A DNA stretch of 64,000 nucleotides from Saccharicrinis fermentans DSM 9555 = JCM 21142 (GCF_000517085.1 NZ_KI912107.1:4957980-5021979), one strand, 5' to 3'. Shown: positions 9,759-18,627, numbered from the stretch's first letter. Notes: a model not told the origin generated them from the letters alone. Made by a program: numbers and translations.

Positions 9759-10871
9759 ATGAAAAGAATAATCGTTAATGGAGCCAATGGGTATGTAGCC
9801 TCTAATTTCATCAATCAATTGTTAATGGATGATTATGAGGTGGTAGCATTGGTTAGGGGCAGTGCTAAAATGTCGGCTGAAGATAGGGTGCATGCAGCTC
9901 TCTCTGAGATAAATGGAGGCGTGTTTGATAAGGGAGAAAGGCTTAAAGTCTGTTCATATTCTTTAACGGATGAAAATTTTGCCTTAACCAATGAGCAACT
10001 ACAAGAAATTTTTAATGGTGTGTTTGATTATTATCATTTTGCAGCGAGCTTAAAGTATGATTTTAAATCAAGGGATCAGATATTTGCTACCAACATTGAT
10101 GGTGTTAAGAATTCGTTGAAGGTATATAGGAAATATTCCAATGATAATTCGCGTTTTTTCTTTATCAGCACAGCTTATTCTTGCGGTAATCGCGAAGGGT
10201 TGTTTCAGGAGAAATTCTATGATAATGAGGAAATTTCGGGTTTTAGAAATTACTACGAGCAATCAAAAAGATTTGCCGAAAATGTTATTAAGGATTCCAT
10301 TGAAAAAGAGGGTGTAAAGGCGCATATAATCCGACTTTCTCAAGTGGTTGGTAATAGTGATACAGGTGTTACAAATACCGATTATGGTATTTTTGATTTT
10401 GCAAAGAGGATGTACGGTCTGGCTCATCGCTATCCCAACGAGACAGTTCGATTGAAGGTAGACCCTCAAGCTACGCAAAATTTGATTCCCATTAATACAG
10501 TGGTTCGTTATTTAATGAAAACGGTGCAGTTGGAAGAGGTGCCTGGTATTATGAATTTTATTGCCAAACAATCCGTTAAGAATAGTCATATTATTGGTTG
10601 TGTAACTGAACTAATGCCCATTAATATAGTGCCGGTAGTGGAGCTGAAAAAAGAAGAAATGACTTCCATTGAACGATTGGTTTCTGTAGGGATGTCTTTT
10701 ACTGGGCGTTATGTGGATACGCGTCTTTCTTTTGATACCAGTAACCTGGAGTCTATTGTTGCAGTGGATGATCATATTACCGATGAAGAATCAATTACAA
10801 AGATGTTGTCGCATTTTGTGGGTAAATTATCGGTTCATAAAAAAGAGAAGTCCATTAGCGTAGCAAGTTAA
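9759..10871 (+). CDS. extended SDR: NAD-dependent epimerase/dehydratase or acyl reductase-like
   Basis: About 370 residues from the ATG at 9759, which directly precedes KRIIVNGANGYVASNF; the upstream in-frame TTG at 9726 adds nothing conserved. The N-terminus is a Rossmann fold with GANGYVA, and the catalytic pair is Tyr166-x3-Lys170 (YEQSK) preceded by FFISTAYS. The length and C-terminal region fit extended SDRs, including the fatty acyl-CoA/thioester reductase and ceramide reductase-like groups, but I cannot choose a substrate. It sits between two CTP-lipid enzymes and a CDP-alcohol transferase, so a lipid keto or acyl substrate is likely. R1 lies upstream. Confidence 0.8.
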   Translation: MKRIIVNGANGYVASNFINQLLMDDYEVVALVRGSAKMSAEDRVHAALSEINGGVFDKGERLKVCSYSLTDENFALTNEQLQEIFNGVFDYYHFAASLKYDFKSRDQIFATNIDGVKNSLKVYRKYSNDNSRFFFISTAYSCGNREGLFQEKFYDNEEISGFRNYYEQSKRFAENVIKDSIEKEGVKAHIIRLSQVVGNSDTGVTNTDYGIFDFAKRMYGLAHRYPNETVRLKVDPQATQNLIPINTVVRYLMKTVQLEEVPGIMNFIAKQSVKNSHIIGCVTELMPINIVPVVELKKEEMTSIERLVSVGMSFTGRYVDTRLSFDTSNLESIVAVDDHITDEESITKMLSHFVGKLSVHKKEKSISVAS

Positions 10872-10920
10872 TATTATACCTTGTTTTATTCAAAGTATGG
10901 TCGATGAATCTTGACAGTAT

Positions 10921-10999
10921 GGAATTGTTTCGCACATAAGGAAATGATTTATTTTGGTGAGTTCCATATGGCCTCTGAAAGAAAAATTATTATCATATG
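10921..10999 (+). promoter_or_regulatory. promoter-like leader element R2 (copy of R1)
   Basis: Second copy of the leader described at 9611. TTG at 10925-10927 is followed after 21 bases by TTATTTTG (10949-10956), one mismatch from TAnnTTTG, and the copy ends at the start codon of the CDP-alcohol phosphatidyltransferase (10997). The matching flanks (GGAATTGTTT on the left, GAGTTnnATATG on the right) could also bind a regulator. This divides the lipid run into separately startable units. Confidence 0.5.
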
Positions 11000-11593
11000 A
11001 AACAAATATTAGTGAAAGGGGAAAACATATTGAATGTCCCCAATTTAATCAGTCTTTATCGTCTTCTTGTATTTCCAGTCATTATGTACATGGCGCTTAC
11101 GGAGCAAGAGAATTGGTTTGTTATTTTGCTGTGTATAAGCTTGGTTAGTGATGTGTTAGACGGTAATATTGCGCGCTTTTTTAAGTTGCAAACGCATTTT
11201 GGCGCAGCGCTGGATAACTTGGCCGATATATGCACCTATGCCATGGCTTTGTTAGGATTATTTCTGTTTAAATGGACAGAGATAGAACCGCATGCACTGA
11301 TTCTATATATCTTTTTAAGCTTTTTTGTGTTGAGTTATTTTGTGTCTTTTTTTCGTTTTGGAAAAATACCTGGATTGCATTTGTACTCAGCAGTGTCGGC
11401 TGGGTATATACAAAGTATCTTTTTCTTTGTGCTTTTTGTGTTTGGCTTTTATCCTTGGATGTATTATCTGGCAGTAGGTTGGGGTGCCATTGCTTATATG
11501 GAAAAGATATTGGTTCTTTTTAAGTTGAAGGACATCGAAATTGGTGTTAAAGGACTTTATTGGATTATAAAAAAAGAAAAAAATAATCAGTAA
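10997..11593 (+). CDS. CDP-alcohol phosphatidyltransferase
   Basis: A 198-residue membrane protein with the full CDP-alcohol phosphatidyltransferase signature: D52, D55-G56-x2-A59-R60, G69-x3-D73-x3-D77 (DVLDGNIAR ... GAALDNLAD). These enzymes swap the CMP of a CDP-lipid for an alcohol such as serine, glycerol phosphate or inositol phosphate at the inner membrane. The head group cannot be told from sequence. It probably acts after the CdsA-like enzyme of the same run. The start is the ATG at 10997 just behind leader R2, and its stop is 10 bases before the ATG of the DUF5686 gene. Confidence 0.9.
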   Translation: MKQILVKGENILNVPNLISLYRLLVFPVIMYMALTEQENWFVILLCISLVSDVLDGNIARFFKLQTHFGAALDNLADICTYAMALLGLFLFKWTEIEPHALILYIFLSFFVLSYFVSFFRFGKIPGLHLYSAVSAGYIQSIFFFVLFVFGFYPWMYYLAVGWGAIAYMEKILVLFKLKDIEIGVKGLYWIIKKEKNNQ

Positions 11594-11602
11594 TTGTTTT
11601 GT

Positions 11603-14050
11603 ATGAAGTCGAGGGTTTCAGTGGTTATTTTATGCCTTATTTCTTTTACGGGTATCTTTGCGCAAAATATTTCCGGTTTTGTAAAGGAGCAGGGAAGTGA
11701 TGAGGCTATTCCATTTGCCAATGTATGGATTAAAGGTACCACAGAAGGAATCTTGACAGATGAGAATGGATATTTTGCCATTGAAAACCCAACGAATGAT
11801 ACATTATGTGCTTCGTCTGTTGGGTTTGTTTCAAATGAAGTATTGTTTAAGCGGAATGTGGACCGTACAAAAAATATCTATCTTAAAAAGGATGTACAGT
11901 TAATTGATGATGTTACTATTAACGCCAAGATGCCCATTGTAAAGGTAATCTTTAAAAGGATCCAAGCGCATAAGAAGGAAAATAGGGAGCAAATCAATGA
12001 GGTAAAAGATTATAAGTCTCTCGAAAATACAACCGTTTATGTGGCTATTGATTCGACAGCTGGCGTAACACGTATTTTTGATGATATCAATGAGGTGACT
12101 GTGAAAATGGATCATCAGCAATTAAGATTTTCTCCTATTTACTTGTATGAACAGGCCTTGAGTGTTGAAAATAATAAAGATAGCGTTATTTATAGTAAGA
12201 AGGATGGTATATTTCCACGTATAAATCAGGCTATTGAGACTTATGTTCTTCAGAATGTTGCAGTGGATTTAGATTTCTATAAAGAACAAATTTTTATTAT
12301 GGATAGAGGTTTTATCTCGCCCATAAGTAGCGCTGCAATGATGTACTATAATTTGTATTTTAATGATAGTACCAGGGTCAACAACAAGAAGTATTATCAC
12401 TTTACTTTTGCGCCTAAAAATAGGTATAACTCTTTGTTTTCTGGTCAGTTTACTGTTGAGGAAGGTAGTTATGCTCTCACGGATATTGTGGCACATATTC
12501 CAGGAGAGGCCAATCTGAATTTTATTAATGGTTTCAAGGGGCATGTGCGTTACCAACGTCTGCCCAATGGAAAATGGTTTTATGGTGCCCGACAGGTGGA
12601 TATTAATATGTCCTTGACGCTCAATAAAGATACTGCCACTGTTTATGATTCGCAACGTGTGAATGAAGTGTCTAGTGGTAATTGGTTGATTAACAAATCA
12701 ACTGTCTATTCTACTTCAGCACAGTTGGATCATGTAAAGGCAAGTGAGTGGAAGGACCAAACGGCGTTTAAATCCAATCAGTTGGCTGAGAGTACCTATA
12801 AGAGAGTTGAGAATTTAAAGGATAACAGCTATGTGAAAGCTGTCGATGCCATTGGAGGTATGGCATTGTCGGGTTATATGAATGTGGGCAAACTAGATAT
12901 AGGTCCAGTCTTTGATATTTACAGTACCAATACCATAGAAGGAACGCGTTTAACGGTTCCTCTTAGAACCAGTGAAAAGATGTGGGAAGATTTTTATGTG
13001 GGTGGTTTTTTAGGTTATGGAACTAAAAATAAGGAAGTGAAGCATGGTGTGAATGTGGCTTATAGACCACTTCTTGATGACAAGTTTATTCTTCGGTTGG
13101 CTTATAGTAATGATTATAATTTGGTTTCTCAGGATAAGTTTTTACGTTTTGTCAAAAATAATCCAAATACAAAAGGCAATAGTAACTTTATTGCTGCTTT
13201 TACGACAAAGGAGAAAAATCCATATCTTAAAGAAGAAAAGAGTGTTGAGCTGCGTGTGGAGTATAATGCCGAAAATGATTTTCATGTGGAGATATCTCCA
13301 TATTATCTAAAAAGTTATCATACACCAGCGGTTACATTTCAAAAGAATGGAGTGATGTTTGACAATTATAGTAACTACGGTGTACTGACTAATTTTAGAT
13401 ATGCTTTTGGACAGGATTATGATTTGTATTTCTTTAATCGTGTGTACTATGCAACGCCCATACCTATCGTCAATTTGGGTTTCGATCTGGGACAAGCTTT
13501 GTTGCCTGGTGGAAAGATGAGTAAAGCAGGATGGTATGGGCAGATTCATGGTTCAGTACAAGGCCGTTTGATAATGGGACAGGTGTTTATGAACTATATG
13601 CTCAATGGTGGTTATTTGTTTGGAGATGCACCATATGACTTACTGGATCAACCGGTTGGTTCTATGTCTTTGGGCTATGCCAAATATCGTTTTAACTTGC
13701 TGCACCACGCTGCCTTTGCACATAATATCTATGCGAATACGCATTTTCATATTAATGGTGGGGGGCTCATTTTGAACCGGATACCTCTTATCCGAAAGTT
13801 AAAGCTGAGAGAAGTGGTTTCTTTTAAAGGTCATTATGGAAGAATAACTGACTCTTATTCGGGGGTTTTTGATTTGCCAGGGTATTATTCAAATGATTCG
13901 AACACACCTTATGCCGAAATAGGATTCGGCTTAACCAATATATTTAAAGTGTTGCGAGTAGAGTATGCGCGATTGGTGGGAAGTGCATATGAGGGGAAAA
14001 GTTATACGGATAAAAATGGGATATTCTTTAGAGCTGAAATGAGTTTTTAA
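11603..14050 (+). CDS. DUF5686 outer-membrane protein with carboxypeptidase-like N-terminal domain
   Basis: About 815 residues from the ATG at 11603 (MKSRVSVVILCLISFTGIFA is a signal peptide; the upstream in-frame TTG is unlikely). Residues about 22-105 form a CarboxypepD_reg-like beta-sandwich (ISGFVKEQGSDEAIPFANVW). The rest is the long beta-rich region typical of DUF5686, ending in an aromatic-terminated outer-membrane barrel strand (GIFFRAEMSF). Family members occur widely in Bacteroidota outer membranes without a settled function. Its place inside a lipid operon suggests a role in placing or moving the lipid product at the outer membrane, which is inference. Confidence 0.8.
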   Translation: MKSRVSVVILCLISFTGIFAQNISGFVKEQGSDEAIPFANVWIKGTTEGILTDENGYFAIENPTNDTLCASSVGFVSNEVLFKRNVDRTKNIYLKKDVQLIDDVTINAKMPIVKVIFKRIQAHKKENREQINEVKDYKSLENTTVYVAIDSTAGVTRIFDDINEVTVKMDHQQLRFSPIYLYEQALSVENNKDSVIYSKKDGIFPRINQAIETYVLQNVAVDLDFYKEQIFIMDRGFISPISSAAMMYYNLYFNDSTRVNNKKYYHFTFAPKNRYNSLFSGQFTVEEGSYALTDIVAHIPGEANLNFINGFKGHVRYQRLPNGKWFYGARQVDINMSLTLNKDTATVYDSQRVNEVSSGNWLINKSTVYSTSAQLDHVKASEWKDQTAFKSNQLAESTYKRVENLKDNSYVKAVDAIGGMALSGYMNVGKLDIGPVFDIYSTNTIEGTRLTVPLRTSEKMWEDFYVGGFLGYGTKNKEVKHGVNVAYRPLLDDKFILRLAYSNDYNLVSQDKFLRFVKNNPNTKGNSNFIAAFTTKEKNPYLKEEKSVELRVEYNAENDFHVEISPYYLKSYHTPAVTFQKNGVMFDNYSNYGVLTNFRYAFGQDYDLYFFNRVYYATPIPIVNLGFDLGQALLPGGKMSKAGWYGQIHGSVQGRLIMGQVFMNYMLNGGYLFGDAPYDLLDQPVGSMSLGYAKYRFNLLHHAAFAHNIYANTHFHINGGGLILNRIPLIRKLKLREVVSFKGHYGRITDSYSGVFDLPGYYSNDSNTPYAEIGFGLTNIFKVLRVEYARLVGSAYEGKSYTDKNGIFFRAEMSF

Positions 14051-14074
14051 TAGCGAATAGCAATAGAGCCAAAA

Positions 14075-14869
14075 ATGAAAGATCTAAAAGATAAAGTAGT
14101 ATGGATTACAGGGGCATCTTCAGGAATAGGTGAGGAGCTGGCTTATGCTTTGGCACGAGAGGGAGCACGTCTGGTGTTAACGGCTCGTAATAAAGCGCAA
14201 ATTGAAAAAGTAAAAAGCAAATGTTTGTTGCATACTTCTTATTGTTGGATACAGTTGATGGATTTGTCAAAGGTAGAGCAAATAGATAGTGCCGTGAAAG
14301 AAGTGCTTGAACAGACAGGAAAGATAGATGTATTGATTAATAATGCAGGCAGAAGTCAGCGTTCGCTGGCCAAACACACACCACTGGGTATTGACAGAAG
14401 TATTATGGAGCTCAACTTCTTTAGTATGGTGGCTTTAACAAAGTCTGTTTTGCCATCGATGTTGCATCACGGAAGTGGACATATAGTGGCGGTGAGTAGT
14501 ATAACGGGAAAGTTTGGATTTCCTTGGCGTACCGCTTATGCAGCCTCAAAACATGCGGTGCAAGGTTTCTTTGAGTCGTTGAGAGCTGAACTTAATCAGG
14601 ATCATATTCATGTTACTATTGTTTCCCCAGGAAGAATTAAAACAGATATTTCATTAAAGGCGCTGACCGAGAATGGACAAGCGTATAATATAATGGATAA
14701 GGGACAGCTCAATGGAATGGGAGCTGATGCCTGTGCCAGGCAGATTGTGAAGGCGATTAAAAAAAATCGAAAAGATATATTGGTGGGACGTCAGGAATTG
14801 GGGATGGTATATATACGTAAATTATGGCCGTCATTATATCATCGTTTGGTTTTAAAAATAAAGAACTGA
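14075..14869 (+). CDS. classical short-chain dehydrogenase/reductase
   Basis: A 264-residue cytoplasmic SDR. The cofactor motif TGASSGIG is at residues 12-19, NNAG follows near residue 90, and the catalytic set is Ser142, Tyr155 and Lys159 (YAASK), with the usual 13-residue Ser-Tyr spacing. This group (DltE/DHRS7-like) often reduces or oxidises lipid or ketone substrates. The gene lies 24 bases after the DUF5686 gene, with only a short gap before the VOC gene, and is the second reductase of the cluster. The substrate is unknown. Confidence 0.88.
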   Translation: MKDLKDKVVWITGASSGIGEELAYALAREGARLVLTARNKAQIEKVKSKCLLHTSYCWIQLMDLSKVEQIDSAVKEVLEQTGKIDVLINNAGRSQRSLAKHTPLGIDRSIMELNFFSMVALTKSVLPSMLHHGSGHIVAVSSITGKFGFPWRTAYAASKHAVQGFFESLRAELNQDHIHVTIVSPGRIKTDISLKALTENGQAYNIMDKGQLNGMGADACARQIVKAIKKNRKDILVGRQELGMVYIRKLWPSLYHRLVLKIKN

Positions 14870-14954
14870 TAGTAGAACAAGAACGTAATATAAAAAAACC
14901 TGCATATCCGGTTCATATTGATATGGGGTGTATGGGTTGTTAATTTTTAAACAT

Positions 14955-16010
14955 ATGGAAAAAAATATATGTGGAATCCAGCAAATTGGAGTAGGTGTTA
15001 AGAATGCCAAAGAAGCTTGGAAATGGTATCGGAGCGCTTTTGGAATGGATATTAATGTTTTTGAAGATACGGCTGTTGCAAAATTAATGCTTCCGTACAC
15101 CAATGGTCAACAATGTGAGCGTTATGCTGCATTGGCCATGAATATGGAAGGGGGCGGAGGATTCGAAATATGGCAACATACGGGTATTGAACCTAAGAAA
15201 CCGGTATTTGATGTGCAGTTAGGTGATTGTGGTATTTTTATAGCGAAAATGAAATGTAGAAATGTGCATCGGGCTTTTGAAAAACATCGCGAAATGGGTG
15301 TGAACATATTGGGTGCTTTATCAGAAAACCCCGTGGGGCAACTCCATTATTTTATGAAGGATCCTTATGATAATATCTTTGAGGTGGTGCATGATACAGA
15401 TAATTATATGAATCAGAAATCATTAACCGGAGGAAATGCAGGTGCTGTGATTGGGGTGTCTGATATTGAAGAAGCTAAAAAGGTGTACCTGGATATTCTT
15501 CAATATAATGAAGTGATTTATGATAAGTCGGGTGTTTTTGAAGATTTTAAGGAGCTGCCAGGTGGAGATCAAAAATATCGTCGGGTACTGTTAAAACATA
15601 AACCAAGAACAGGTCCTTTTAGTAAGTTGTTGGGACCTACACAAATAGAGCTTGTTCAGGCACTGGAGCGAAGACCGCGAAAGATATTTCAAAACCGTAT
15701 CTGGGGTGAGTTGGGTTTTATTCATTTGTGTTTTGATATCATGGGCATGGAGGCTTTAAAGGAAGAATGTAAAGTAAAAGGATTTCCTTTTACGGTTAAT
15801 AGTGCCGATAGCTTTGATATGGGAGTGGCCGCTGGGCACTTCTCCTATATATCAGACCCGGATGGAACACCCATTGAATTTGTTGAAACCCATAAGTTGC
15901 CCATAGTGGAAAAATTGGGATGGTATATGAATCTTAAAGGAAGAAATCCCAAAAAATCATTGCCTAACTGGATGATTAAGACGCTTTTATTCAGTAGGGT
16001 GAAGGATTGA
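14955..16010 (+). CDS. VOC (glyoxalase/dioxygenase superfamily) protein
   Basis: About 351 residues from the ATG at 14955, chosen because MEKNICGIQQIGVGV is a normal VOC opening; the upstream in-frame ATG at 14928 adds nine non-conserved residues. Two VOC units can be traced (about 5-135 and 145-320), as in two-domain dioxygenases of the HPPD type. The first-strand metal ligand, usually His, is Gln in the first unit (QQIGVGV), whereas GFIHLCFDI and DGTPIEFVETH in the second could supply His and Glu. The substrate is unknown. It is the last gene before a strong terminator and probably belongs to the lipid run. Confidence 0.75.
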   Translation: MEKNICGIQQIGVGVKNAKEAWKWYRSAFGMDINVFEDTAVAKLMLPYTNGQQCERYAALAMNMEGGGGFEIWQHTGIEPKKPVFDVQLGDCGIFIAKMKCRNVHRAFEKHREMGVNILGALSENPVGQLHYFMKDPYDNIFEVVHDTDNYMNQKSLTGGNAGAVIGVSDIEEAKKVYLDILQYNEVIYDKSGVFEDFKELPGGDQKYRRVLLKHKPRTGPFSKLLGPTQIELVQALERRPRKIFQNRIWGELGFIHLCFDIMGMEALKEECKVKGFPFTVNSADSFDMGVAAGHFSYISDPDGTPIEFVETHKLPIVEKLGWYMNLKGRNPKKSLPNWMIKTLLFSRVKD

Positions 16011-16053
16011 GAGCTGCAGTTTTCTGTGTAGAGTGAATTTACAATGGATATAT

Positions 16054-16096
16054 AATGGCATATGCTGAGAATCATCAGTGTATGCCATTTTTTTTT
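16054..16096 (+). terminator. rho-independent terminator after the lipid run
   Basis: A stem of 15 pairs (16054-16068 with 16075-16089, two of them G-U) around a six-base loop, followed by an unbroken run of T to 16096. It lies 44 bases past the VOC stop and marks the 3' end of the plus-strand lipid run. Confidence 0.85.
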
Positions 16097-16275
16097 GGGG
16101 CGTTTTCTGGTTATTACGTAGAGGGGGTGTGTTTGGAATTTCTGTTTTAATCCGGATGATGCATTGGAACATCGTAATGATTTTTCTAGTGCTTTTTTTA
16201 GTTTAATGGATTAAATAATTGACTTATAGTGGTTTTTTTTCTTACATTGAAGAGGAACATTAAAACTTCTATTTT

Positions 16276-17577
16276 ATGAATCCCATTCAATTTGTTTCTA
16301 CAGAACAGCTCAGTCAGAGTCTAGATGATCCTAATATTAAACTTATCGATATCCGTCCTGTAGATGCCTATAATGGTTGGCGGCTTATGGACGAAGAAAG
16401 AGGAGGACACATAAAAAACGCCAAGTCTCTACCTTTTAAATGGATCAGTTATATGGATTGGATTGAAGTGGTTCATGCAAAACAGATCCGTTGGGATCAG
16501 CGAATAATTATTTATGGTTACTCCGATGAAGAATGTGAGAAGGTGGCGTCTTTGTTTCAAAAAGCTGGTTATGATGATGTCAGTATCTATTCACATTTTC
16601 TATCGCAATGGGTTCGTAACGCCCAGCTTCCTATGCAACATCTTGCCAGATATCAGCAACTGGTTTCTGCGGAGTGGGTAAAGGAAGTGGTGGACGGTAA
16701 AGTGCCACACACACATCCCGGAGGCAATACCGTTATCTGTCATTCGCATTACAGAAACAGAGAAGCCTACCTGAGTGGTCATATTCTTGGCGCTATTGAT
16801 ATCGATACTTTGTCTTTGGAAGCACCTGAAACATGGAATCGGCGATCTCCGGATGAATTGAAAAAGGCCTTAGAGGAACATGGTATTACTTCTGAAACGA
16901 CAGTTATTTTGTATGGTAAATTCATGTGGCCGGATAATGGTGATGAGTTCCCGGGAAGTGCAGCAGGGCATATTGGAGCAATTCGGAATGCCTTTATTAT
17001 GTTGTATGCAGGAGTTAAAGATGTGCGTGTGCTCAATGGAGGTTTTCAAAGCTGGAAGGATGCTGGTTTCGAAATAAGTAGAGTGGATGAACCCAAGAAG
17101 AAAGTGGTAGATTTTGGGGTTGATATTCCTGCTCAACCACAATTGGCTGTTGATGTGCCTGAAGCCAAAAAGATGATCGAAGCGGATGATGCAGATGTTG
17201 TTTGTGTGCGAAGTTATCCTGAGTATATAGGTCAGGTAAGTGGTTACAATTATATCAAAAAAAAGGGCCGTATTCCCGGGGCTATATTTGGTAATTGCGG
17301 TTCGGATGCATATCACATGGAAAACTACCGTAATGTTGATCATACCACACGTGAATATCATGAAGTGGAAGAGCAGTGGAAAGAGTTAGGTATTACGCCG
17401 GATAAGCATTTGGCTTTCTATTGTGGAACAGGCTGGCGAGGTAGTGAAGCCTTTTTTAATGCTTGGCTGATGGGGTGGCCTAGGGTATCCGTTTATGATG
17501 GTGGATGGTTTGAGTGGAGCAATGATCCTGCTAATCCTTATGAAACGGGTGTGCCCAAGGAAGTGTCGATATTATAA
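16276..17577 (+). CDS. eanB: three-module rhodanese; probable EanB (hercynine sulfur transferase)
   Basis: A 433-residue cytoplasmic protein made of three rhodanese modules (about 8-120, 135-275, 290-425). Only the last has a catalytic cysteine: Cys383 in CGTGWR. The active-site loops of the first two carry Gly in its place (IYGYSDEE; LYGKFM), so they are structural. The architecture and the gene next door (an EgtD-type methyltransferase 40 bases downstream) match the anaerobic ergothioneine pair described in Chlorobium, where EanB moves polysulfide sulfur onto hercynine through a rhodanese Cys without oxygen. No EgtB-like oxidative enzyme is present. The alternative is an ordinary thiosulfate sulfurtransferase. 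Module calls are firm; the ergothioneine role is inferred from context. Confidence 0.72.
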   Translation: MNPIQFVSTEQLSQSLDDPNIKLIDIRPVDAYNGWRLMDEERGGHIKNAKSLPFKWISYMDWIEVVHAKQIRWDQRIIIYGYSDEECEKVASLFQKAGYDDVSIYSHFLSQWVRNAQLPMQHLARYQQLVSAEWVKEVVDGKVPHTHPGGNTVICHSHYRNREAYLSGHILGAIDIDTLSLEAPETWNRRSPDELKKALEEHGITSETTVILYGKFMWPDNGDEFPGSAAGHIGAIRNAFIMLYAGVKDVRVLNGGFQSWKDAGFEISRVDEPKKKVVDFGVDIPAQPQLAVDVPEAKKMIEADDADVVCVRSYPEYIGQVSGYNYIKKKGRIPGAIFGNCGSDAYHMENYRNVDHTTREYHEVEEQWKELGITPDKHLAFYCGTGWRGSEAFFNAWLMGWPRVSVYDGGWFEWSNDPANPYETGVPKEVSIL

Positions 17578-17604
17578 TTGTACCCCCATGTAATATAGCT
17601 TAAA

Positions 17605-17610
17605 AAGGAG
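17605..17610 (+). promoter_or_regulatory. Shine-Dalgarno that fixes the methyltransferase start
   Basis: AAGGAG at 17605-17610 lies seven bases before the ATG at 17618. A strong Shine-Dalgarno is unusual for this phylum and supports 17618 over the in-frame TTG at 17612. Confidence 0.6.
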
Positions 17611-17617
17611 ATTGGTT

Positions 17618-18619
17618 ATGAGTGTTAATGATGAGGTTTTGTTAATTCATGAGTTTGTTGAGAATATTAAAGTCCTGCATAAGGATGCCAGGCAACAAGT
17701 CATTGAAGAAATACGCGAAGGTTTAAGTGCTCCCCAAAAATATATAGCACCTAAGTTTTTTTATGATGAGATAGGCTCTGAGTTATTTGAAGAGATTACT
17801 CACCTTCAAGAGTATTATCCAACCCTTACGGAGAAAAAAATTATATCAGGACTTTATCCTGATCTAGGTATTGATTTTCGTGGTTTAAATGTGATTGAGC
17901 TGGGTAGTGGAGATCATTCCAAAATAAATCTTTTGTTGAGTCAAGTACCAAAGAAGATATTGCCGACCATAAGGTATTATCCCATTGATATCAGTAAAAC
18001 GGCCATTATTCGAGCAACGAGTCATTTAAGTTTGCAATTGCCAGATTTGAAAGTATCCGGAGTGGTGGCTGATTTTATACATCAGTTGCCACAACTGTCC
18101 TTTCCCGGACGTAGCTTGTTTTTGTTTTTTGGGAGTACAATAGGTAATCTTCTGCCGTCTGAAATGAAGGCATTTATGGAAGATATATCCTCCATAATGC
18201 AGCCAGGTGATTATTTATTAATGGGTATGGATTTGGTGAAAGATATTTCTGTACTTGAGAAGGCCTACAATGATTCTAAGGAGATAACAGCAAAATTTAA
18301 TAAAAACGTGTTACGTGTGATAAACAAGCTTACCGGAAGCGATTTGTGTAGCCATCAATTTAAGCATAAGGCTTTTTTTAATGAAAAAATGAGTCGTATT
18401 GAAATGCATTTGGAGGCGAAAGTAAGCATGTGCATGGATTTTCCTTTGTTAAATAAAAGGGTTCAATTTAAAGAAGGAGAAACCATTCATACAGAAAACT
18501 CGCATAAATTCACCAAGGAATCCATTAAAGTAATTGCAGAGCTTGGATGTCTCCATCTAGAAAATATTTTTATGGACGAAAAAAAATGGTTTAGTTTAGC
18601 TTTATGCAGCAAACGATAG
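17618..18619 (+). CDS. eanA: L-histidine N-alpha-methyltransferase (EgtD/EanA)
   Basis: About 333 residues. It carries the EgtD-type methyltransferase fold: APKFFYDEIGSELFEEIT near residue 45, SAM motif ELGSGDHSK (94-102), YYPIDIS, FFGSTIGNL and LLMGMDLVKD. EgtD trimethylates histidine to hercynine with three SAM. The substrate-binding segments and length match the family. The gene follows the rhodanese gene by 40 bases on the same strand, so hercynine made here would be the sulfur acceptor of EanB. It ends eight bases before the convergent malic enzyme gene. The start is set by the ATG at 17618. The histidine methyltransferase call is strong; use in ergothioneine is inferred from the pairing. 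Confidence 0.88.
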   Translation: MSVNDEVLLIHEFVENIKVLHKDARQQVIEEIREGLSAPQKYIAPKFFYDEIGSELFEEITHLQEYYPTLTEKKIISGLYPDLGIDFRGLNVIELGSGDHSKINLLLSQVPKKILPTIRYYPIDISKTAIIRATSHLSLQLPDLKVSGVVADFIHQLPQLSFPGRSLFLFFGSTIGNLLPSEMKAFMEDISSIMQPGDYLLMGMDLVKDISVLEKAYNDSKEITAKFNKNVLRVINKLTGSDLCSHQFKHKAFFNEKMSRIEMHLEAKVSMCMDFPLLNKRVQFKEGETIHTENSHKFTKESIKVIAELGCLHLENIFMDEKKWFSLALCSKR

Positions 18620-18627
18620 GTGGCGCT

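Noticed and set aside
7326-16010. Reading the lipid run as a sulfonolipid (capnine) pathway because of the TauE/SafE-type carrier
   Set aside because: No cysteate synthase or alpha-oxoamine synthase-type acyltransferase is present; the TSUP family is too broad to carry the claim.
16276-17577. Ordinary thiosulfate sulfurtransferase
   Set aside because: Possible, but the third module, the lost Cys in the other two and the adjacent EgtD-type gene favour EanB; kept as the alternative in the entry.
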